Shown here: one piece after another, positions 33,301 through 40,479 of the stretch | Layout: every line of letters starts with the position of its first letter | Numbering within the stretch: the first letter of the stretch is position 1 | From: Thermincola ferriacetica | GTDB taxonomy: Bacteria; Bacillota; Thermincolia; Thermincolales; Thermincolaceae | Direction of reading: 5' to 3' | NCBI RefSeq assembly: GCF_001263415.1 | Contig: NZ_LGTE01000025.1 | Coordinates: forward strand, 1 to 40,479 | DNA: 40,479 nt | Notes under the pieces: model-generated | The model's database searches: none | Seen by the model: the letters and a program-made list of their open reading frames with translations, nothing else | Told to the model about the DNA's origin: nothing | Translations under genes and position numbers: made by a program

Positions 33301-36300
33301 CTGCGCAGGCTGGCGAGAAAAACCTGGGCATATTTCGAAGACTTGGCGACGGCTGAGGAGAATTTCCTGCCACCGGATAATTTTCAGGTTGATCCGCCTA
33401 ATGGAAAGGCCCGCCGGACCTCGCCGACCAATATAGGGTTGCTCCTGGCTTCCATATTGGCGGCACGTGATTTTGGTTATCTGGGTACGGCCGGGATGTT
33501 AGAAAAGCTGAATGCCACAATATCCACGGTGGAAAAAATGGAGAAGTGGGAAGGGCATCTCTATAACTGGTATGACACGGAAAACCTTCGGGTTTTAAGA
33601 CCCAGGTATGTTTCTACCGTGGACAGCGGCAATTTTGTCGGTTATCTCATGGTGGTGGAAGAAGGATTGAGGGAATACCTCAATAAATCCCTGGCGGACC
33701 CTGTTCTTGCCCAGGGACTCCTCGACACCATCAGAATTTTTAATGAAGAACTGAATGACAGGGATTTGGCTATCAGTACAGAAGTGCTGGAGGCATACCT
33801 GGCTGCCGATAAACATGACCTACAGAACTGGCTGGCCATATTAGACGGCATGGTGGCCCAGTTGACGGCAGACGATAAACGGGAAAAGGTGCAGGCTTCC
33901 CCATGGGGCCGGAAGCTTCTGGCCATGGTGTATTCTTTTAAAAAAGAAGCAGCCCTTTCAGTTGACAGTATATATGAACAGGCTGTGGATTTAATGAAAA
34001 GGATCCGGGCGCTGGTGGAAAACACCAGATTTCTTCCATTGTATGACCCCAAGAGACAGCTTTTCTCTATCGGATACAACGTGGAAGAAGGCATGCAGAC
34101 CAAATCTTACTATGACCTGCTGGCTTCGGAAGCCAGGCTGGCAAGTTATATTGCCATTGCCCGGGGGGAAATTGACAAAAAACACTGGTTCAGGTTAGGC
34201 CGGAAGCTTACCCGGGTGGACGGTCACAAAGGCCTTGTTTCCTGGGCAGGCACCATGTTTGAGTATTTTATGCCCCTGCTGGTAATGAAGAATTATGAAA
34301 ACTCGCTGCTGGACGCAACTTATTCCTTTGTAGTGAAGGTGCAAAAAAAATACGGGCAGAAGCGTAAAATACCGTGGGGAATTTCTGAATCAGCTTATTA
34401 TGCGTTCGATATTGATTTAAATTATCAATATAAAGCCTTTGGTGTGCCTGAACTTGGATTTAAAAGGGGACTCGGCAACGAACTGGTAGTGGCTCCCTAT
34501 GCTACGGCGCTGGCCCTGACCACTGACCCCAAAGGAGCTGTCGAAAATATATTAACCCTAAAAAAAGAGGGAATGGACGGGGAATACGGTTTTTACGAGG
34601 CCATAGACTATACTCCCGCCAGGGCCGGACGGCACGGTAGAAGCTCTATTGTCAGGAGTTTTATGGCCCATCACCAGGGGATGAGCATATTAGCATTAAA
34701 CAATTATTTTCACGACAATATAATGCAGAAGCGTTTTCACGCCAATCCGGTCATCAGGTCGGCTGAGCTCCTTTTGCAGGAGAGAATGCCCTTAAAGGTA
34801 GTTATCACCAAGGAACACCGGGAAGCATATCAGCCCCTGAAAAGAAAAGTGCAGGATGAACCGGAAGTTGTCAGGAAATACGGGGTTCCGGCAGGAGAAC
34901 TGCCCAATGTTCACCTGCTTGCCAACGGAAGTTACTCAGTCATGGTGACTGACGGCGGCTCGGGTTACAGCAAAAATAACGATATGGCCGTGGCCAGATG
35001 GTGGGAAAGCTTGCGCGGCCACAGTTCGGGTTTCTTTATCTATATACAGAACATCAACTCCAATAATGTATGGTCGGCTACCTACGAGCCTTACAATATT
35101 GAACCTGAGGAATACAGGGTTGTTTTTTCGCCGGACAAGGCAGAATTTATCAGGAAAGACGGAAATATAGAGACGCATACGCAAATCGTGGTCTCACCGG
35201 AAGACAATGCCGAAATCAGGACAGTAACTTTAACCAATAACAGCCGGTACAGCAGGGTTGTGGAAGTAACCAGTTACCTGGAAGTGGTATTGACCCATCC
35301 GGATGCTGATTTGGCCCATCCGGCTTTCAGCAACCTTTTTGTAACAACAGAATTTCTGCCTCAATATGAATGCCTGTTGGCTGTTCGGAGACCCAGAAAC
35401 GCGCGGCAAAAACCTGTATTTGCCGTGCATACCGTTGTTGTTGAAGGAGAGGTTATCGGCGACCTGCAGTACGAGACTGACCGGGCCAGGTTTATTGGCC
35501 GGAACCGGAGCTTGAATAATCCTCTGGCCATGGATGTTGACCAGCCTTTATCCAATACCGTGGGGGCCGTGCTTGACCCGGTCATGAGTTTGCGCAGAAG
35601 GGTCAGGATTGAGCCGGGGCACTCGGTGAGAATTACTTATACCCTGGGAGTAGCCGATAGCCGGCAGGATGCCCTTAAACTGGCCGATAAATACCGGGAT
35701 CCCAAAGTGATAGAGCGGGCCTTTGAACTGGCCTGGAACCGCAGCCGGATTGAAGCAGACTACCTGGATATTAAAGCCAGGGATATGGAGGTTTACCTGA
35801 ATATGGTTCCCTCCATTCTGTTTCCCGGACCGGCAAGGCGCAAATATGGGGAACATATTGCCCGGAACAAAAAGGGTCAGCCCGGTTTATGGCCCTTTGG
35901 GATTTCAGGGGATATCCCCATTGTTCTGGTGCATGTTGATGATAAAGAGCAGACTGACCTGGTTTACCAGGTCCTGAAGGCCCATGAATTCTGGCGGATG
36001 AAAGGCCTGAAGGTAGATGTGGTTTTCCTGGCGGAAGATGAAAGGGGCTATGTCCAGCCCCTGCAGGAAAGGATCAGAGAAGCTATTTTTGCCAGCCATG
36101 CCCGGGATATGATGAACCGGCCGGGCGGGGTTTACCTGATTAACGGTAACGTAATGGCTGATGAGGAAAAAGACCTTGTTTATACTGCGGCCAGGTTGAT
36201 ACTGAAAGGTGATGCCGGGACTATTGAAGAGCAGTTGGCCTGGGAAGAAAACCGGGCGCCTGTTCCAAAGTTGAGTACCGTAAATATTGACCGGGGAAGA

Positions 36301-38904
36301 GCAGATAGGGAAATGAAGGTCCCTGCGGTTCCGCCAATTGATGCGGACCAACTCCTGTTTTATAACGGGATCGGCGGTTTCAGCCAGGACGGCAGGGAGT
36401 ACGTTATTCTTCTGCGGGAAGGGCAATATACTCCGGCTCCCTGGATTAACGTAATTGCCAACCCTGGCTTTGGTTTTAATATCACAGAGGTGGGAGCAGG
36501 GTATACCTGGGCGGAGAACAGCCGGGAAAACAAACTGACTCCCTGGTATAATGACCCGGTAACGGATCTGGCAGGGGAAGTGTTCTACCTCCGGGACGAA
36601 CAGACGGGAGATTACTGGAGCATTACTCCGATGCCGATCCGGGAACGGGAAGATTACCTTATCCGGCACGGCAAGGGGTATACTTCCTTTGAGCATACTA
36701 GCCACGGTATTAAGCAGGAATTGACAGCATTTGTGGCTTTGGAGGACCCGGTAAAGATTTGCCTGGTCCGGCTCCAAAACCTGTCCGCAGTTTCCAGGGA
36801 AGTATCGGTAACTTACTATATACGCCCGGTGCTGGGAGTCAATGAAAAGATTAATGTTCCCTATCTCGTTACACAGAGTGACGGTAAAAAAGGTATCTTG
36901 CTGATTACCAACCCGTATAACTCTGATTTTCCGGGACGCCTTGTTTTTATGGATACTTCTGAGGTTGAACGGACTTTTACCGGGGACGACAAGGAATTTA
37001 CAGGGGTTAACGGTACTCTGGAACGGCCGGCCGCTCTGGAACGGGAAAGGCTTTCCGGAACTGTGGGAGCCGGTTTACTGCCCTGCGGGGCCATGCAGGT
37101 GAAGGTATCCCTGGGGCCGGAGGAATCCAGAGAAGTTGTTTTCCTCCTGGGCCAGGGCCGAGATTTGGCGGAAGTAACGGCCATTGCCGATAAATACAGC
37201 AGTGTAGATGCAGCCCGGGCGGAATTGGCCAGGGTCAGGGCCTTTTGGCTTGAAAAACTGGAGGTTATCCAGGTTTCAACTCCCGATAAGTCCATGGATA
37301 TACTTTTAAACAGTTGGTTACAGTACCAGGTTGTATCCTGCCGTTTATGGTCCAGAGCCGCTTTTTACCAGTCAGGCGGGGCTTACGGGTTCAGGGACCA
37401 GTTGCAGGATGTGATGGCATTGGTCTATACCTGGCCGGAGCTGACCAGACAACAGATACTGCTCCACGCGGCCCATCAATTTGTGGAAGGCGATGTGCAG
37501 CACTGGTGGCACCCAGGGGTTAACAAGGGAATCCGGACCAGGTATTCCGATGATTTTCTGTGGCTGCCTTATGTAACGGCCGATTATATAGAATGTACCG
37601 GCGACCGGTCAATCCTCGATGAAACAGTGGGTTTTCTGGAAGACGACCCTCTGCCGGCAGATGAGGATGAAAAGTACAACATTCCGCGGGTTTCGGGAGA
37701 AAAGGATACAGTTTATAATCACTGCATCAGGGCTATTGAAAATGCCCTGAAATTCGGTGAACGCGGGCTCCCGCTGATGGGTTCGGGCGACTGGAACGAC
37801 GGCATGAACACCGTCGGCAACAAAGGCAAAGGGGAAAGTGTCTGGCTGGGCTGGTTCATTTATACCGTATTGCAAAGGTTTATACCCGTTTGTCTGGCCC
37901 AAAGTGACGAAAAGAGGGCGCAAAAATATGCGGCTGTAGCTGATAATCTGGCCGAAGCTATCGAGAAAAATGGCTGGGACGGCAGTTGGTACCGGAGGGC
38001 CTATTTTGATGACGGTACCCCGTTGGGTTCGGCCGCCAATACGGAATGTAAAATTGACTCTATTGCCCAGTCCTGGTCCGTCATTTCAGGAATAGGCAAA
38101 CCCCACCGGGCCGAGGAAGCCATGCAGGCTGTCGAAAAGTATCTGGTTGACCGGGAAGCCGGTATTATCAAACTCCTTACACCGCCCTTTAACGAGGGAT
38201 ATCTGGAGCCCGGGTATATCAAAGGGTATGTGCCGGGGGTCAGGGAAAACGGGGGCCAGTATACCCATGCGGCTGTATGGACAATTTTGGCCTTTGCCAA
38301 ACTGGGTCAGGGAGATAAGGCAGGGGAATTGTTTCATCTGATTAACCCCATCAACCATACCCGTACGACCATTGAAGCCATGCGGTACAAGGCCGAGCCC
38401 TATGTGGTGGCTGCCGATGTTTATGCCGCCCATCCCAATGCCGGACGGGGCGGGTGGTCCTGGTACACGGGCGCTGCCGGCTGGATGTATCGGGTAGGGA
38501 TCGAGCATATCCTGGGTATTAAAAAAGTCGGTGCTAACCTATATTTTGACCCGTGTATACCCAAAAAATGGCCGGAATTCCAGGTACAGTACCGGCTGTC
38601 CAAAACTTTATACCGGATTCATGTCTGCAACCCCGAGGGGATAAACAAGGGAGTCAAGACGGTAATGGTTGACGGTCAGCAGGTTCCGGAAGGATACATT
38701 CCTCTGGTTGACGACGGACAAGAGCATATAGTGGAAGTCATTATGGGGAAAACGGAAGAGAACCGGAATCCGCGGAGAAAGTTGGTGGAAACTGATGTGG
38801 CCGGGTGGCAGGCAGCTTTACGAAAAACCCCCGCACCGGCTGCCGCGGCGGCGCAGCGTAATGATGGGTCGAAATGGTCAACAAAATACGTTGAAAACCC
38901 CTGA
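30304..38904 (+). CDS. Cyclic beta-1,2-glucan synthase-like protein (GT84 + glycoamylase-like + GH94)
   Basis: 2866 aa, the length of Brucella/Agrobacterium Cgs/NdvB. Order: cytoplasmic N-terminus (1-390), two membrane helices (about 400-460), GT84 glycosyltransferase with Asp619-Ala-Asp621, His732-Asp733 in SHDLLEGS and RQHRW (764-768), further helices (about 805-990), a glycoamylase-like domain (about 1050-1460, GTMFEYFMPLLV, IPWGISESAYYA), two beta-sandwich regions (about 1540-1790, 2010-2290), and a C-terminal GH94 phosphorylase-like domain with GSGDWNDG, general acid probably Asp2499. It should polymerise UDP-glucose to beta-1,2-glucan and cyclise it. GGTGAT lies 8 nt before ATG 30304; ATG 30331 with GGAG at 8 nt is equally good. 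The stop lies in the terminator stem. Single gene. Confidence 0.9.
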   Translation: MSTINGVEKMEMNNKLLGPEDIEKHAAEIAKSHLVQEKARFPRWLMTRIGSKYKHILEVYKTIDRETGGGIPSSSTAEWLLDNFYVIEEQVKDIKHALARKPYFRLPALKNDQMKGYPRIYALALELVNHTDGMIDEKTLMNFVRAYQSRQPLSMSELWAMAVMLRIALIEKISHICDQLGAYYRQRYEARRTADLIVGAVDKGDNEVRRVINEQIGNKPDVYPSFIELLVQMLRKQGRKTAAAVGYLDEKLTEKGSSLEKLISLEHRMQAARQVSMGNSITSLRMIAAIDWNEIFESLSQVEEILRQDPAGIYNRMDFESRDHYRHIIEKMAQFYNISEIEVAQKALSCAQEAPAEDNEGPVRHVGYYLVSAGRKKLERQIGIKPGGLKAALNFFKRYPYAVYFGSIALITLAIMALILTYAAGQGGVSPLVFFVTGLVLLIPVSDIAINIVNFTVSHIYAPTVLPKLELKDGIPEENSTMVIIPTLLPDAKRVRELLEKLEVYYQANKENNLYFTLVGDFKDADSPDTPDDPVIVETALEGIKKLNLRYAKDRPVFYYFHRERRFNEAQNQWMGWERKRGAIIEFNDLLRGAQDTSFTICSCDPGQIPAVKYVITLDADTSLPMGAAKRLIGTMAHPLNKPVIDAEKGIVIKGHGLLQPRIGVSIDSANKTLFSRIFAGQGGIDPYTTAVSDVYQDLFGEGIFTGKGIYELDTFQKVLKEAIPENSVLSHDLLEGSYVRAGLVTDIELIDGYPARYNSFSMRQHRWVRGDWQLIPWLAARVKDRRGKWRKNPLSPLSKWKIFDNLRRSLLNPALFVLISLGFAALPGNSLVWLGLAIVTVTFPTVTYLMGGILARNYHLVEGGKGQTVITGVRASLYQAILQFIFIPYQAYLMADAIVRTLARVLVTRKNLLEWIPAADLEALLRNDLVTFYRKMGISPLMGLAVLALALVRPSTFPEVIVAAALFGVWAGAPYVAFRVSQDYATRVDPLNEREKSELRRLARKTWAYFEDLATAEENFLPPDNFQVDPPNGKARRTSPTNIGLLLASILAARDFGYLGTAGMLEKLNATISTVEKMEKWEGHLYNWYDTENLRVLRPRYVSTVDSGNFVGYLMVVEEGLREYLNKSLADPVLAQGLLDTIRIFNEELNDRDLAISTEVLEAYLAADKHDLQNWLAILDGMVAQLTADDKREKVQASPWGRKLLAMVYSFKKEAALSVDSIYEQAVDLMKRIRALVENTRFLPLYDPKRQLFSIGYNVEEGMQTKSYYDLLASEARLASYIAIARGEIDKKHWFRLGRKLTRVDGHKGLVSWAGTMFEYFMPLLVMKNYENSLLDATYSFVVKVQKKYGQKRKIPWGISESAYYAFDIDLNYQYKAFGVPELGFKRGLGNELVVAPYATALALTTDPKGAVENILTLKKEGMDGEYGFYEAIDYTPARAGRHGRSSIVRSFMAHHQGMSILALNNYFHDNIMQKRFHANPVIRSAELLLQERMPLKVVITKEHREAYQPLKRKVQDEPEVVRKYGVPAGELPNVHLLANGSYSVMVTDGGSGYSKNNDMAVARWWESLRGHSSGFFIYIQNINSNNVWSATYEPYNIEPEEYRVVFSPDKAEFIRKDGNIETHTQIVVSPEDNAEIRTVTLTNNSRYSRVVEVTSYLEVVLTHPDADLAHPAFSNLFVTTEFLPQYECLLAVRRPRNARQKPVFAVHTVVVEGEVIGDLQYETDRARFIGRNRSLNNPLAMDVDQPLSNTVGAVLDPVMSLRRRVRIEPGHSVRITYTLGVADSRQDALKLADKYRDPKVIERAFELAWNRSRIEADYLDIKARDMEVYLNMVPSILFPGPARRKYGEHIARNKKGQPGLWPFGISGDIPIVLVHVDDKEQTDLVYQVLKAHEFWRMKGLKVDVVFLAEDERGYVQPLQERIREAIFASHARDMMNRPGGVYLINGNVMADEEKDLVYTAARLILKGDAGTIEEQLAWEENRAPVPKLSTVNIDRGRADREMKVPAVPPIDADQLLFYNGIGGFSQDGREYVILLREGQYTPAPWINVIANPGFGFNITEVGAGYTWAENSRENKLTPWYNDPVTDLAGEVFYLRDEQTGDYWSITPMPIREREDYLIRHGKGYTSFEHTSHGIKQELTAFVALEDPVKICLVRLQNLSAVSREVSVTYYIRPVLGVNEKINVPYLVTQSDGKKGILLITNPYNSDFPGRLVFMDTSEVERTFTGDDKEFTGVNGTLERPAALERERLSGTVGAGLLPCGAMQVKVSLGPEESREVVFLLGQGRDLAEVTAIADKYSSVDAARAELARVRAFWLEKLEVIQVSTPDKSMDILLNSWLQYQVVSCRLWSRAAFYQSGGAYGFRDQLQDVMALVYTWPELTRQQILLHAAHQFVEGDVQHWWHPGVNKGIRTRYSDDFLWLPYVTADYIECTGDRSILDETVGFLEDDPLPADEDEKYNIPRVSGEKDTVYNHCIRAIENALKFGERGLPLMGSGDWNDGMNTVGNKGKGESVWLGWFIYTVLQRFIPVCLAQSDEKRAQKYAAVADNLAEAIEKNGWDGSWYRRAYFDDGTPLGSAANTECKIDSIAQSWSVISGIGKPHRAEEAMQAVEKYLVDREAGIIKLLTPPFNEGYLEPGYIKGYVPGVRENGGQYTHAAVWTILAFAKLGQGDKAGELFHLINPINHTRTTIEAMRYKAEPYVVAADVYAAHPNAGRGGWSWYTGAAGWMYRVGIEHILGIKKVGANLYFDPCIPKKWPEFQVQYRLSKTLYRIHVCNPEGINKGVKTVMVDGQQVPEGYIPLVDDGQEHIVEVIMGKTEENRNPRRKLVETDVAGWQAALRKTPAPAAAAAQRNDGSKWSTKYVENP

Positions 38905-38927
38905 GATTAATACCTCAGGGGTTTTTT
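38896..38927 (+). terminator. Terminator overlapping the glucan synthase stop
   Basis: AACCCCTGAG and CTCAGGGGTT pair around a short AT-rich loop, then TTTT. The TGA stop (38902-38904) is part of the stem. Confidence 0.92.
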
Positions 38928-38967
38928 CGCAGAATCCGTATTAGGATGTGATTATAAAGTTTTGCTT

Positions 38968-39675
38968 TTAGCCGGCTAAAACTTTACCGTCAGTGTTTAT
39001 AGTGACTACGTTGAGCGCGATATCTTTGCCGCTGTTTACCACGGCCTGCCGGACCATGTTTACCAAACTGCCACAGCAGGGGACGGTCATCCTGGCCACG
39101 GTAATGCTTTTTATTGTGTGTAGCCTGAACATCTGTGTGAGCTTTTCCGCATAATCCACATTATCCAGTTTCGGGCAGCCAATGAGGGTGATGCGGTTTT
39201 TCATAAAATCCTGATGAAAATTGGCATAAGCGTAAGCAGAACAGTCAGCCGCAATTAACAGGTCCGCATTGTCAAGAAATGGGGCGTTGACGGGGACCAG
39301 CTTAATCTGGCAGGGCCACTGGCCAAGTTGTGATGCTACCGGAGTCCCGGAGGAACAAGAACAATCCTGGGATTTTTCCAGCACCCTGACGGAACTGCCC
39401 GGGCAACCGCAGGCCAATGTTTCGGGTTGGAGGGCCTGGGTTTCCATATGCTTTTTCACGGCTTCCTCATCAAAGGCTGCCGCTTCTCTTTCAACAATGC
39501 TGATGGCGCCGGCGGGGCACTCGGGCAGGCAGGCCCCCAGGCCATCACAGTAAGCGTCTGATACAAGCCGGGCTTTGCCGTTAACCAATTGCAGAGCCCC
39601 TTCATGGCAGGCACTGATACAAAGGCCGCACCCGGTACACTTGTCTTCATTTATCTCCACGATTTTTCTAAGCAT
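38968..39675 (-). CDS. 4Fe-4S ferredoxin-domain iron-sulfur protein
   Basis: 235 aa. The N-terminal ferredoxin-like domain has CTGCGLCISACHEGA and CDGLGACLPECPAGAI; the second set has wider spacing. It is followed by cysteine-rich motifs ACGCPGS and CSCSSG, then a domain with AADCSAYAYANFHQDF, IGCPKLDN and VPCCGSLVNMV that could hold another cluster. The ATG at 39675, with GAGG at 9 nt, is taken over the GTG at 39690. It probably passes electrons or senses redox state in the cytoplasm; partner and reaction unknown. Proteins like this occur in many anaerobes. Single gene. Confidence 0.85.
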   Translation of the reverse strand: MLRKIVEINEDKCTGCGLCISACHEGALQLVNGKARLVSDAYCDGLGACLPECPAGAISIVEREAAAFDEEAVKKHMETQALQPETLACGCPGSSVRVLEKSQDCSCSSGTPVASQLGQWPCQIKLVPVNAPFLDNADLLIAADCSAYAYANFHQDFMKNRITLIGCPKLDNVDYAEKLTQMFRLHTIKSITVARMTVPCCGSLVNMVRQAVVNSGKDIALNVVTINTDGKVLAG

Positions 39676-39906
39676 TTTCCTCAACCTCACTTATGATTAT
39701 TTTTACTGTAAACACATTATAAACCACCGATTAGCAAAAAAACAGTGAGGTTCATCACAGGTGCACAGGGCTTTTGGTCACCAAAGATGTCGAAAAATGC
39801 CGGAAAAAGGCGAGCAATAAGCGATGCCAATGGCAGGGGACAGCCCATCAGAAGTGGTATTAGAATAATTAAGCCAGAAACCAACCGTCGAAAGAAGGGG
39901 ATAACT

Positions 39907-40173
39907 ATGATCTGTCCCAAGTGTGGACACCCGAATAGTGACCGGGCGGTAGAGTGCCGGAAGTGTTTTTATAAGTTTAGAGGCCTAGACCTGTCTCATC
40001 TGGATCCGGGGAGGAGAGACCCGTGGGCTTTATCCGGTGTATTGCGGAATATAGCACGGAACAGCGCTAATCCTACGAAAGCCATGATTATCTATATTGG
40101 ATTGCTACTTATTTTTTTGGCCGGTGTGGTGCCGGTGATTGTGATGCAGGTGTTGCAGCACCAAGCTCAGTAG
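39907..40173 (+). CDS. Small zinc-ribbon membrane protein, 88 aa
   Basis: Starts at 39907 behind AAGGGG. CPKCGHPNSDRAVECRKC (3-20) is a four-cysteine zinc ribbon at the N-terminus; a membrane segment follows at about 60-82 (AMIIYIGLLLIFLAGVVPVI). The open frame reaches back to 39745, but that part is basic, lacks a ribosome site and is probably not coding. Function unknown. Positions 39691-39906 hold no other feature I can support. Confidence 0.75.
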   Translation: MICPKCGHPNSDRAVECRKCFYKFRGLDLSHLDPGRRDPWALSGVLRNIARNSANPTKAMIIYIGLLLIFLAGVVPVIVMQVLQHQAQ

Positions 40174-40231
40174 TAGCGGAGAAACCTCACTAAACCTTCG
40201 CCTACCCTTTAATCAGGCCTTTTATAAAATG

Positions 40232-40374
40232 ATGCCGCTGCACTAGTGAAGCAACCGTTGCTCCGAGGCTATGCCTCCCCATCTAAGGAGGGGTGGAGGG
40301 GTTCTCCGCTACCTGGGAGCTTGGTGCTGCAAACCCTGGCCGTTCAGGCAGCGTTCCCGAACTCGATGGCTCAT
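40232..40374. repeat. Right arm of the ~145-bp imperfect inverted repeat
   Basis: Reverse complement of the segment at 5-150. It includes CCTCCCCATCTAAGGAGG, a hairpin-forming stretch absent from the left arm, where the sequence differs. A partial further copy of the GTAGCGGAGAA word occurs in direct orientation at 40174. The gene-free stretch 40174-40479 holds this repeat, the 28-bp repeat and otherwise nothing I can name. Confidence 0.8.
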
Positions 40375-40446
40375 ATAGCATTTCTCAAAAGCTAGGCCGC
40401 CTCCCGTCCGGTCACTCAGCATATGTTGCGTGCCGCAGATAGGAAA

Positions 40447-40474
40447 AGGGGAGGTTAAATGATTCCTCCGCTCC
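40447..40474 (+). repeat. 28-bp dispersed repeat, copy 2
   Basis: AGGGGAGGTTAAAT followed by GATTCCTCCGCTCC, 26 of 28 positions identical to 15848-15875. It lies 5 bp from the window end. Confidence 0.7.
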
Positions 40475-40479
40475 GGGCG

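Noticed and set aside
39745-39906. N-terminal extension of the zinc-ribbon protein
   Set aside because: Basic low-information peptide without a ribosome site, while the ATG at 39907 has AAGGGG in place and starts directly with the zinc motif.

Overview
The window reads as chromosome of an anaerobic, spore-forming Firmicute of the class Clostridia (Peptococcaceae-like; the rank is inference). Indicators are the cdaA-cdaR-glmM-glmS cluster with a glmS ribozyme, a Spo0E-like peptide, an Sbp/DUF881 cluster, BioW-type biotin synthesis under BirA-type operators, strong AGGAGG ribosome sites and frequent TTG starts.

Layout. 1-243: left arm of a long imperfect inverted repeat whose right arm ends the window. 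244-5512: a small unknown gene, then two AMP-forming acetyl-CoA synthetases (acs and an AcsA-type enzyme), each behind a sigma-A-like promoter carrying related upstream repeats, followed by a run of three terminator-like hairpins. 5630-8445: a membrane-anchored lytic transglycosylase facing a DUF881-sbp-DUF881 operon. 8690-15791: diadenylate cyclase cdaA, its regulator cdaR, a COG2509 flavoprotein, glmM, a 16-unit heptamer repeat, the glmS ribozyme and glmS, linking c-di-AMP signalling to UDP-GlcNAc precursor supply.

15792-18694 looks like a decayed island at the glmS attachment site: a C-terminal scrap of a type I restriction subunit (HsdR), an intact XRE / ImmA-IrrE protease / PIN-like module, a frameshifted remnant of the Tn7 target selector TnsD, and an IS3-family transposase scrap. 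18695-20503: a TVP38-type membrane protein, an XRE regulator, a Spo0E-like peptide missed by length-limited ORF calling, and a GGDEF protein cut off before its active site.

20519-26382: divergent biotin genes bioW-bioF-bioA (minus) and bioD (plus) around a control region with two BirA-type operators. bioD is followed after 8 bp by a RACo-like ASKHA protein lacking the usual ferredoxin domain. 26506-28947: a polar amino-acid ABC transporter with a terminator between the binding protein and the permease. 29053-30123: DUF421 and DUF4363 membrane proteins. 30304-38904: a 2866-residue cyclic beta-1,2-glucan synthase-like protein. 38968-40173: an iron-sulfur protein and a small zinc-ribbon membrane protein.

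The most novel-looking signals are the 21-bp-phased repeat array shared by the two acetyl-CoA synthetase promoters, the fossil Tn7-like island after glmS, and the ferredoxin-less RACo-like gene in the bioD unit. No tRNA, rRNA or CRISPR array was seen.
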